From positions 25,250 through 89,249 of the forward strand of contig NZ_BCUZ01000003.1 in NCBI RefSeq assembly GCF_001591485.1: 64,000 nt of DNA, read 5' to 3'. The stretch's first letter is position 1, and the number at the start of each line of letters is the position of its first letter. The notes under the pieces are model-generated. The model saw only the letters and a list, made by a program, of their open reading frames with translations, did not search any database and was not told the DNA's origin. Source of the DNA: Neobacillus fumarioli NBRC 102428. GTDB lineage: Bacteria > Bacillota > Bacilli > Bacillales > Cytobacillaceae. Shown in pieces: positions 57,165 to 64,000 of the stretch. The translations under genes and the position numbers were made by a program.

Positions 57165-57784
57165 AGAAACAGCTTGCAAATGAAGGTGGCCTTACGTTAA
57201 TTGAAGTACTTGCCACTTTAGTGATTGCGACCATTCTTTCAGGTGTCATTTATAGTGTCTTTCTTACCGGGATTAAACTTTATCAGAAGATCGGGATTGA
57301 AAGCCAGCTTAGGGATGATGCCGATTATGTTGCGACCATGATCTTGAACGAAATGTATAACAGTCCACCGAATACGGTATCGGATTATGCAAATCCCGCT
57401 ACAGGTGCAAAAGGAATTGAAATGATTCGATATAAACCGAAGAATGTAGATGGATTTTTGGTCGAGGATTCAACTGAAATTGAGGATCATACCTTGATTT
57501 ATAAAGAAAACGAAAGCTTCTATATCGAAAAATTAGATGCTCAAAACAAGACGATCTCGAAGGAAAAAATTGATCCGCCCAACTCCATTCATACAGTTAT
57601 CGAAGATGGAACAAATACTGAAACTTCTAACCTCTCTCTTGGTTCTTGCACAAGAGAAGACACAAGCGGCAAATGCGAACATGGCCGGATTTCACTCAAT
57701 CTGGTTCTCCAAAGCCGCCAATCAGGAGGTAATCGTTTACTAAATACGAAGCCATTAATCTTAAAAAGTTCATTCGGCTTCTAA
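57161..57784 (+). CDS. PilW-like minor pilin
   Basis: A 207-residue prepilin: leader MKKQLANEGG, cleavage before L11, glutamate at mature position 5 (LTLIEVLATLVIATILSGVI). The head is larger than in PilV, with RDDADYVATMILNEMYNSPP near the start of the globular part, as in PilW/GspJ pilins. It also has a two-cysteine element (GSCTREDTSGKCEHG). The ATG at 57161 overlaps the upstream stop (ATGA), so an earlier ATG at 57119 is not used. Confidence 0.85.
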   Translation: MKKQLANEGGLTLIEVLATLVIATILSGVIYSVFLTGIKLYQKIGIESQLRDDADYVATMILNEMYNSPPNTVSDYANPATGAKGIEMIRYKPKNVDGFLVEDSTEIEDHTLIYKENESFYIEKLDAQNKTISKEKIDPPNSIHTVIEDGTNTETSNLSLGSCTREDTSGKCEHGRISLNLVLQSRQSGGNRLLNTKPLILKSSFGF

Positions 57785-57798
57785 CCTGAGGTGATACG

Positions 57799-59364
57799 AT
57801 GCTAAAAGAGGAAAAAGGCTATACACTTCTAACTGTTATGCTCGTCCTGCTTGTCTTTACTGTCCTCGGGCTGGCCATTCTTTCCGTCAGCATTAACGGG
57901 GCGCGCCGGACACAGATCCGGCAAGAAAATATTGAGGATAATTTAGACGCGATTCGTAATCTAAATGAAGCCGTCGCCTATATAAAAGCATCCGTCAGAA
58001 ATACATACAATCCGGGAATGACAGTTAATGATTTCAGCCAATTCGTTTCGAACAATTTGTTAAATAACGCATATGGTTATCAAATAACGGATGCCAGACC
58101 GGATTTAAAAGAATTTACAAGAGTTCTAACCGTAACAAGTAAAGTTAGAAAAAGCGCCGTCTACCAGCAAACTGTTTACATTACACCAATGCCAAGCTTT
58201 CTTAAATATGCAATCGGTTCAAGAGATACCTTAACGATTAATGGCTCTCTTTATTTAAAAGAAGGGAATATCTATGCGAAAAACGGCTTGGAAATCAGCA
58301 ATCAAGCAAAATATATTTATAATAATTCCCAAAGGGAAGTGGCAACAACATTTCCATCCGTGCTTAGTCATTCGGAAAATTATCTATATCTTAATGATCA
58401 GAATGTCACCTTTTGTGATGACAGAAACGGGAAATGCTATGTGAATGGAATAAAGCAAACCTTTCTCCCGCTAAAGTCTGATCAATTGGACAGTGTCTTT
58501 GACCCAAATGCACCAACTATCGCCAAAGATGATACGGATTTCATTGATGTAGATATCGTCAAAACATTCATTGATAAATTAAAGGATTGCGGTATTATCG
58601 ATCCCGCTTTCGATATTTCGAATTTATCAAGCGATCGTCTAATTCAACAAGCTAAAAGTTCGATCAATGCTGCGACAACTAACTCCAATGTACAGGTTAT
58701 TTCGACTTTTAATCATTTGAATAACATCGATCAGGCCAAGAAAAGCTTCGTCTATAATGGAGATGCTAATATTGATACGAATAATCTGTCCATAGATCAC
58801 ACCCAATGGCTTGTCATTAATGGAAATGCCTATTTCGAAAACAGTGGAAATGATACGATGAATGTTTCTGGCAATATTCTTGTAACAGGAGATGTTTCCA
58901 TTAAGGGCAAGGTGGCTTTTAATTCCACGATGTATGTGTTAGGCAGGACATCGATCGATAATGTCAATATTTCCGGACTGGACAACGGAGAATTGATCCT
59001 AATGTCAGAAGGTACACTTGAAATTGCGAAGTTGAATAAATTTGTTAATCCTGATAATTCAGACTTGAATCAAGTAAACTCGATCAAAGCCTTCTTGTAC
59101 ACCAATTCGGATGCGGTTGTCTATGCAATTGGCTCCTATATTAATATCGATGGCGGACTATTTGCCAACGGCAACCTGGAAGTAAATGCGTTTCGCGGAA
59201 AAACCTATGATCAACAAACAGATTTACGTTTTGAACCGAATCCAGATAAACAAGCTTCACGTTTCATCATTCAAAACAACAAAAAACTGTTCCTCGATCA
59301 CGCAGAAGGCTTGCCAAAGGTTGATCAACTTGAGATTGTAACTGATTTGATGAAACAAAATTAG
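57799..59364 (+). CDS. PilX-like pilin fused to a beta-helix-like body
   Basis: A 521-residue protein. The N-terminus MLKEEKG-YTLLTVMLVLLVFTVLGLAILSVSI is a prepilin signal and helix in which mature position 5 is Thr instead of Glu, as in GspK/PilX tip subunits. Residues 30-130 are a helical-plus-strand stalk. From about 140 to 480 the sequence shows short strand-turn repeats (GSLYLKEGNIYAKNGLEISN; NVSGNILVTGDVSIKGKVAF; FNSTMYVLGRTSIDNVNISG; GELILMSEGTLEIAKL), like a right-handed beta helix or bactofilin-type solenoid. CDDRNGKC may form a disulphide. GAGGTGAT precedes ATG. Role: tip or surface module, inferred. Confidence 0.75.
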   Translation: MLKEEKGYTLLTVMLVLLVFTVLGLAILSVSINGARRTQIRQENIEDNLDAIRNLNEAVAYIKASVRNTYNPGMTVNDFSQFVSNNLLNNAYGYQITDARPDLKEFTRVLTVTSKVRKSAVYQQTVYITPMPSFLKYAIGSRDTLTINGSLYLKEGNIYAKNGLEISNQAKYIYNNSQREVATTFPSVLSHSENYLYLNDQNVTFCDDRNGKCYVNGIKQTFLPLKSDQLDSVFDPNAPTIAKDDTDFIDVDIVKTFIDKLKDCGIIDPAFDISNLSSDRLIQQAKSSINAATTNSNVQVISTFNHLNNIDQAKKSFVYNGDANIDTNNLSIDHTQWLVINGNAYFENSGNDTMNVSGNILVTGDVSIKGKVAFNSTMYVLGRTSIDNVNISGLDNGELILMSEGTLEIAKLNKFVNPDNSDLNQVNSIKAFLYTNSDAVVYAIGSYINIDGGLFANGNLEVNAFRGKTYDQQTDLRFEPNPDKQASRFIIQNNKKLFLDHAEGLPKVDQLEIVTDLMKQN

Positions 59365-59390
59365 AGGCTGACAAAAAGTGTTCAGCCTCT
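59363..59390. terminator. Terminator between the minor pilin operon and the ankyrin gene
   Basis: A perfect 9-bp stem AGAGGCTGA/TCAGCCTCT with a 10-base loop. It starts inside the PilX-like stop codon and contains the ankyrin gene stop codon (59382-59384), so the two convergent genes share it. T tails on both strands are weak. Confidence 0.7.
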
Positions 59391-60302
59391 TTGCAATAGT
59401 TTAATGATATCTTCGTGTTTCCAATGCAAGGCATAATCCAATGCCGTTTTTCCTTCTTTGCTTTTCAGCGCCGGATTGGCCCCATTTTGAAGAAGAATCA
59501 TGACAATATCCGTAAAGCCATATTCTGCCGAGATCATTAAAGCCGTCTTTCCATCACGATTCTGATCATTTATTCCCGATTTGTCTTGCTGAAGAAGATA
59601 TTGGAGGACCTCGCTTTGGTGATCCATTGCAGCACTAGAGATCAAACCATTTCCATTATAATCTCTATCTAATTTACGGTTATGATAGGGATATAATAGT
59701 TTGACTGCCTCTAATTGACCAGCCTTCACTGCAATTAATAATGGTGTTTCCTGATATCTATTTGTCACGTTCGGATCACTTCCAAGTTGAAGCAAGTAGC
59801 GAATGATGTCCGGATGTCCCGACATTGCGGCAATTTGCAAGGCCGTATTCCCCATATCATTTTTGGCATTAATGTTGTTTGCCTTATCTTGACTGGCCAG
59901 CTTTAACAAGTTTTTTATTTCTTTAATTTGTTTAGGATATTTGGGATCTCCAATTGACTCACGGTAATCCTCTAATACCGATACAATTTGAACGAATAAT
60001 GGCATAGGCACTTTCTTATTTGTTTTTGCACCATTTTTTAATAGAATAGCTGCAGTTTCCAACGAGTGATCATTTAAAGCTGTTTCTAGCGGTGTCAGCC
60101 CATCCTTGGTAAGAAAATTAAGCGGGTAGTTTTGTTCAACCATTTTTTTGATTTGAGTTATATTATTTTGCTGAATGGCATTTACCAGTTCTTTTTGCTT
60201 GTCTTCTTGCGATTTTCCCGAAAAAACAAAGATGAGTATGGATACCATTATTGAAATCGTTATGATGGAAATGATAAGACTTATTGTTTTTGTCTTGTTC
60301 AT
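59382..60302 (-). CDS. Membrane-anchored ankyrin-repeat protein
   Basis: A 306-residue protein: a basic start, one N-terminal helix (about 5-28, TISLIISIITISIMVSILIFVF), then about five ankyrin repeats. Clear ones are DGLTPLETALNDHSLETAAILLKNGAKTN, MGNTALQIAAMSGHPDIIRYLLQLGSDPN, QETPLLIAVKAGQLEAVKLL, DGKTALMISAEYGFTDIVMILLQNGANPA and EGKTALDYALHWKHEDIIKLL. Ankyrin arrays bind proteins. The charge pattern would put the repeats outside the membrane, and no lipobox is seen. The ATG 60300-60302 follows GGAAGGAC. Partner unknown; sited in the pilus region. Confidence 0.8.
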   Translation of the reverse strand: MNKTKTISLIISIITISIMVSILIFVFSGKSQEDKQKELVNAIQQNNITQIKKMVEQNYPLNFLTKDGLTPLETALNDHSLETAAILLKNGAKTNKKVPMPLFVQIVSVLEDYRESIGDPKYPKQIKEIKNLLKLASQDKANNINAKNDMGNTALQIAAMSGHPDIIRYLLQLGSDPNVTNRYQETPLLIAVKAGQLEAVKLLYPYHNRKLDRDYNGNGLISSAAMDHQSEVLQYLLQQDKSGINDQNRDGKTALMISAEYGFTDIVMILLQNGANPALKSKEGKTALDYALHWKHEDIIKLLQRG

Positions 60303-60336
60303 CCTTATAGTCCTTCCTATAGTCTTCTGCATAATG

Positions 60337-60364
60337 AGAAGCCATAACAATTGTCATGGCTTCT
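60337..60364 (-). terminator. Stem-loop after the large Ig-like protein gene
   Basis: A 9-bp perfect stem (AGAAGCCAT/ATGGCTTCT) with a 10-base loop lies 12 bases after the stop codon of the large gene. The T tail is weak (TCATTATG), so some read-through into the ankyrin gene is possible. Confidence 0.5.
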
Positions 60365-60375
60365 TATTTGTTATT

Positions 60376-63300
60376 TTAATATTTGTCGTTATCGTCATTT
60401 CCGGAAGTTTGATCAACGACATTGACTTTTAAGATCGCAGTGTATGCTTTGCCGGCCTCATCTTGGACTGTAATGAAAATATTTGCACTTCCTAAACGAT
60501 TCGCTAAGATTTGACCGTTTGGCATGACGGATAAAATATAATTATTAGAGGATTGGTACGTAACACCATCTTTAATATTCGTTGCATCACCGGGAATATA
60601 GACAATGAAGTTTCCGGCATTTTTACTGTTGTCGCCTTTTTGAATATTGATTTCCGGAGGGTTTGTACTAATGCCTTTTAATGGTGATCCAACTGTAACA
60701 TTTACAGAAGTTTGCGCATTGCCATCTTCCGAAGTGATGATGACCTTGGTTGTTCCGGTAGATTCTCCTTTAATCCTTCCATTTTCTAGTACACTTACAA
60801 TGGACGGATCTAATGATTTCCAAATTAAATTTTTATTCGTGGCATTGTCCGGCTGGATTTTTACCATAAAGTTACTGAATTCGTCCAACTTATTTAACTT
60901 AATATCGCCAGGCTGCACTAAAATACTATTTACAAGCACATTATTAATCATTAATTTCGCCTTTTGGGTGATGACATTTCCATTTGCATCTATCCCGCTA
61001 ACGACCAAGTTTGTCGTACCTGCCTTGAGTGCAGTAATCGTAAATTTGTCCTTATCAATAGCAGCCAAGCCTGGATCTTCAAGCGAAACAGTGATTCCAT
61101 ATTTTGCATCCTGTGGTGTTATGGTGATTGGCAGATTTTTCGTATCACCAACATTCATTGTAAGATCGGATACATCTATTTTCTGTACCGGTACCCTTAC
61201 CGTCACATAGGTAGATGCCTCTTTTACATTGCCAAAAACATCTGTTACTTTTACTTTAATATAACCATCTCCGATAGCATTGGCTGTTACGACGCCCGAA
61301 TCCGGGTCAATCGACATAATTGAATTATTCGTTGTTTCCGACCATTTAATTTCTTTAATTCCAGCATTTTCTGGTTTGATTTTCAATTCTAAGGCAAAGT
61401 TTTTCGGAATTCCTTTATTTAAGACGATGCTGTCTGGTAACTGAATATCGGTGAGCGCATAATCCGACCTTGCTGTTAGGGCATTAAATTGTGCGGATTT
61501 TGTGCTGTTATCAATGTCCTGATAACTAATTTTCGCATTATTTAAGGTGAATTGATTCTTCGTTCTTGGAATTACCGTAATAGTAAAGTTAACCGGTGAG
61601 GCAGAATACTTATCACCTGTTTTCTTGTAAGTAATCGATGGAAGAGTTCCCTGAACAGTATATCCTGTCGATAAACTTCCTGTTTTCGTGAACCCAGCAG
61701 GAACAACAACATCCATATTCGCTGGAAAGCTTTCCGAATATTGAATTCCGGATATAACGGCACTATCGCCCAGTTTCTGTGTGACTGCCCCTGTAAGATC
61801 TTGAGGATTTATTAAATAATTTAACGTAATTTCTTTATTTACAGGCACAATATCGCTTGTTGATGCTGTCCGGCTAACTTGCAGCGGAGCATTTACTTTT
61901 TGAATCGTCAGATTTAAGACCTTCTCGGATTTCGCTCCACTCTTGTCCATTGCATCAATTCTTAAAACGGCAGTTCCGCCATTTGGCATTCCATGGTCAA
62001 TGGATTTTACGATCGTGGAACCATTTGCCATATTATCTTCGGAATAAACTAATTTGTCATTTAAATACACTTGCGTTGAAACACTTTTATCTTTCAGATC
62101 AAAATCCTGGATATTATAAGCTAGCTCAATTTTTTGATGTGCTGGTATCACATCTCCATCAGACGGGGTCATCACAGTAAGGACCGGTGCGTGATTCGAA
62201 CCAAGGAAAGCTCGATACATCGTATTGACAAATAGCCTTTGCTCATCATCTGGAAACCTTGAAGAAGTGTGACCAGTTCCTGAATAAGTCACATTCCCCT
62301 TAGAATACGTATAATAATGGTTCCAGCTGTCAGTTGGATCACGATTGCTGCCAATGATATTGTACCAAGGCGTAATATTAGAATCTTCTAGATTTAACGT
62401 GTAATACTGATTATGGGTTAACGCAATTTGAATATTATTCCCTAGTTTAAAAGGATACTTCGTCATCATTCCATCATTTACTTTATTCGTTTGAGTTGAC
62501 GTGTTGGGCGCTTGAAATCCCAAATTTGTTTGCGGAGCAATTTGTCCCGTATCATCCATAAAGTTACTTACCCACAGGTTATTATCTGTAGCGCTTTTTC
62601 TGTAAATCGTATCGTGGGTGAACATCACACTTTGATTCGTTTTAATAAAATTTTCAATGGAATTGGCTGAATTTTGGTTAAGAATGGCTCCCTCATTATA
62701 TATATCGGAAAATCCAAAAATCAGCATATCATACTTCCCATTTACCGTTTCATGCGAATACGGTGCTGTAGGTCCGGCACTTTTGTTAAATTCATCAAAA
62801 CTCGTTACATCTATATTAATCTTATATTCTCCCGAAGATGGATTTAAGTAAGATTGATTCATATTAACAGGGCTTAATAAACTGGAGCCGTCGCTAGGAT
62901 ACCGTTTAACCTGGAGTACATTTATATCTACTCTTTTATCCACAAAATAAATGGTTCCTTTTTGGTAGTCTTTAAGATTTGTCCCCATATCAATGACTTC
63001 AAGCTTCCAATTGCGAATTCCGCTGTATCCTCTAGGCAGTACATAGCTGATGGATGTACTTGCGCTTGTAATTGGCTGTTCTAGCACAATTTCTGACGGG
63101 TCATATTGATCATTGAAGTCGGAATCTATGTAGAGTCTTACCCTTAAATCTTTTGACTGAATATTTGACGGTTTTAGGATATTTAAATTGAACTCCAGCT
63201 TATCACCGGGTTTATATTTTTGATTTAGTTCGGATGGACCGGATGTCAATTCAAATCTTGGTCTGGAAATATAATTTGAACTATTAAGGAAATTTGACAG

Positions 63301-63855
63301 TAAATTGGCTGCTTTCTGTTGATTGCCGTTATAATGAAGAACATTTGCTTTATTAAAGTAATTAATGAAATTCTGCAACTTTCCATTATTCTTTACGCTA
63401 TTCTCTCCAAGTAAAACAGGCTGCCCTTTATTAATAAAATCATTGATGATTTCCTGCTGCCGTAAATTGGTAATATCATTTAAAATATTCGTTGTATTAT
63501 GTGCCAAGGCCCGAATATCTAGATCAGCCTTATATGGATATTGCTTCTTTAAATCATTGATATAGTCTGTAACTGTTTTGGTTGAATATATTCCACCATC
63601 CGGAATGGCAATGATATCGTATTCTCCGTCCAGTTCATCCCTTGAGGCAACGAATTGTTTCATGGTAATCGTCGTAACCGAATATTTATTACTGTCTAAA
63701 ACATTGGCCAATTTTGAAGAACCTGTATCCACGATCTCTAAAACCTTCAATTTAGGGGTCGTGGTGGTATCTGCTTTTGCTTTATCATTTGTTATTTGGA
63801 TGACTAAGCTAAATAGAAGCAATATCACAACAAAGATTGTTACAATTTTCTTCAT
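60376..63855 (-). CDS. Large secreted protein with bacterial Ig-like (BIG2-type) repeats, DUF5057-like N-terminus
   Basis: A 1159-residue secreted protein. Signal peptide about 1-29 (KKIVTIFVVILLLFSLVIQI, then KAKAD). Residues 30-550 hold a domain starting LKVLEIVDTGSSKL and later LLIYGF-type and FTHDTIYRK segments, which I associate with DUF5057. From about 555 Ig-like domains follow: HAPVLTVMTPSDGDVI, PLQVSRTASTSDIVPVN, then at least three BIG2 units (KPENAGIKEIKWSETT; ITPQDAKYGITVSLEDPGLA; QPDNATNKNLIWKSLDPSIV). It lacks an LPXTG anchor and ends DQTSGNDDNDKY. Start ATG 63853-63855 behind GGGAG/GAGGG. Possible pilus-linked adhesin, by position only. Confidence 0.75.
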   Translation of the reverse strand: MKKIVTIFVVILLLFSLVIQITNDKAKADTTTTPKLKVLEIVDTGSSKLANVLDSNKYSVTTITMKQFVASRDELDGEYDIIAIPDGGIYSTKTVTDYINDLKKQYPYKADLDIRALAHNTTNILNDITNLRQQEIINDFINKGQPVLLGENSVKNNGKLQNFINYFNKANVLHYNGNQQKAANLLSNFLNSSNYISRPRFELTSGPSELNQKYKPGDKLEFNLNILKPSNIQSKDLRVRLYIDSDFNDQYDPSEIVLEQPITSASTSISYVLPRGYSGIRNWKLEVIDMGTNLKDYQKGTIYFVDKRVDINVLQVKRYPSDGSSLLSPVNMNQSYLNPSSGEYKINIDVTSFDEFNKSAGPTAPYSHETVNGKYDMLIFGFSDIYNEGAILNQNSANSIENFIKTNQSVMFTHDTIYRKSATDNNLWVSNFMDDTGQIAPQTNLGFQAPNTSTQTNKVNDGMMTKYPFKLGNNIQIALTHNQYYTLNLEDSNITPWYNIIGSNRDPTDSWNHYYTYSKGNVTYSGTGHTSSRFPDDEQRLFVNTMYRAFLGSNHAPVLTVMTPSDGDVIPAHQKIELAYNIQDFDLKDKSVSTQVYLNDKLVYSEDNMANGSTIVKSIDHGMPNGGTAVLRIDAMDKSGAKSEKVLNLTIQKVNAPLQVSRTASTSDIVPVNKEITLNYLINPQDLTGAVTQKLGDSAVISGIQYSESFPANMDVVVPAGFTKTGSLSTGYTVQGTLPSITYKKTGDKYSASPVNFTITVIPRTKNQFTLNNAKISYQDIDNSTKSAQFNALTARSDYALTDIQLPDSIVLNKGIPKNFALELKIKPENAGIKEIKWSETTNNSIMSIDPDSGVVTANAIGDGYIKVKVTDVFGNVKEASTYVTVRVPVQKIDVSDLTMNVGDTKNLPITITPQDAKYGITVSLEDPGLAAIDKDKFTITALKAGTTNLVVSGIDANGNVITQKAKLMINNVLVNSILVQPGDIKLNKLDEFSNFMVKIQPDNATNKNLIWKSLDPSIVSVLENGRIKGESTGTTKVIITSEDGNAQTSVNVTVGSPLKGISTNPPEINIQKGDNSKNAGNFIVYIPGDATNIKDGVTYQSSNNYILSVMPNGQILANRLGSANIFITVQDEAGKAYTAILKVNVVDQTSGNDDNDKY

Positions 63856-63924
63856 CCCTTCCCTCACTCCCTTCTAGTTCTTTCTGATTATCTTAAAATG
63901 CCAAATTTTTATTGCTTTTGTATT

Positions 63925-63933
63925 ATTATAGCA
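63925..63933 (-). promoter_or_regulatory. Extended -10 promoter of the large Ig-like protein gene
   Basis: TGC-TATAAT on the minus strand is a perfect extended -10 about 70 bases before the start codon. The -35 region (TAGTTA at 16 bases) is poor. The remaining 65 bases to the window end are A/T-rich and show no gene. Confidence 0.5.
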
Positions 63934-64000
63934 AAATCTTAGGTTATAACTAGATACATTGTCGTGCTATTATTTGATTTTTTTTAATAAAAAAAAGGGG

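Noticed and set aside
60647..61323. Plus-strand frames opposite the Ig-like protein
   Set aside because: Antisense to a continuous secreted-protein gene; low-information hydrophobic composition typical of reverse-strand reading.
44256..63855. Pilus region considered as a mobile island
   Set aside because: No integrase, transposase, tRNA or direct repeats at the borders, and codon and ribosome-binding patterns look like the neighbours; an old stable locus is more likely.

Overview
This window is a chromosomal segment of an endospore-forming member of the Bacillaceae. Gene order (aspS-hisS-dtd-relA-apt-recJ-secDF, yajC-tgt-queA-ruvB-ruvA-bofC, pheA-pheB-obg-spo0B-rpmA-prp-rplU, spoIVFB-spoIVFA-minD-minC-mreD-mreC-mreB-radC-maf-spoIIB) matches the Bacillus core. 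Ribosome binding sites are strong (AAGGAGG type) and GTG/TTG starts are common. It is not B. subtilis: an RNase G gene lies between spoIVFB and rplU, phenylalanine dehydrogenase opens the window, and a full type IV pilus locus sits where B. subtilis has the prepilin peptidase gene comC. I cannot name the species from the sequence alone.

Layout. 1-4.9 kb: the 5' part of a phenylalanine dehydrogenase gene, divergent from an Lrp/AsnC regulator; rarA; a perfect 23-bp-stem palindrome; an orphan ABC-2 permease; tcdA; and a 6S RNA gene with its own promoter. 4.9-18.9 kb: translation and stringent-response genes. hisS-aspS lies behind a T-box leader with an excellent promoter and a readable His (CAC) specifier; then come an overlooked 58-codon gene, dtd, relA, apt, recJ, secDF, comN and spoVB. 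18.9-25.3 kb: a YetF/YrbG-type membrane protein, a small membrane protein that appears to start at AUC, yajC, tgt, queA, a DUF2905 gene, ruvB, ruvA and bofC. 25.3-28.8 kb: a spore-coat group (safA, a CotS-type kinase-like gene, a YhcN/CoxA-type lipoprotein). 28.9-44.1 kb: niaR, the phe/obg/spo0B/ribosomal-protein block, rng, spoIVF, min, mre, radC, maf and spoIIB.

44.2-64 kb is the accessory part. A leftward operon of twelve genes reads, in transcription order: an acidic membrane protein, a PRC-barrel protein, a VanW/G5-type protein, pilB, pilT, pilC, two paralogous pilins, pilD, pilM, pilN and pilO. It ends at a strong terminator just before spoIIB. Divergent from it are three minor pilin-like genes (PilV, PilW and PilX types), the last carrying a long beta-helix-like body. 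Facing these are a membrane-anchored ankyrin protein and a 1159-residue secreted protein with bacterial Ig-like repeats. A PilT retraction ATPase and a complete PilMNO platform point to a true, retractable type IV pilus rather than only the competence pseudopilus.

Functional links: SpoIVFA, SpoIVFB and BofC all act in the sigma-K checkpoint at engulfment. SafA and the coat kinase-like protein act in coat assembly. Spo0B and Obg link growth state to sporulation entry. MreBCD and MinCD set cell shape and division site. Prp cleaves the N-terminal extension of the L27 protein encoded next to it. No tRNA, rRNA, CRISPR array, transposase or prophage gene was found.
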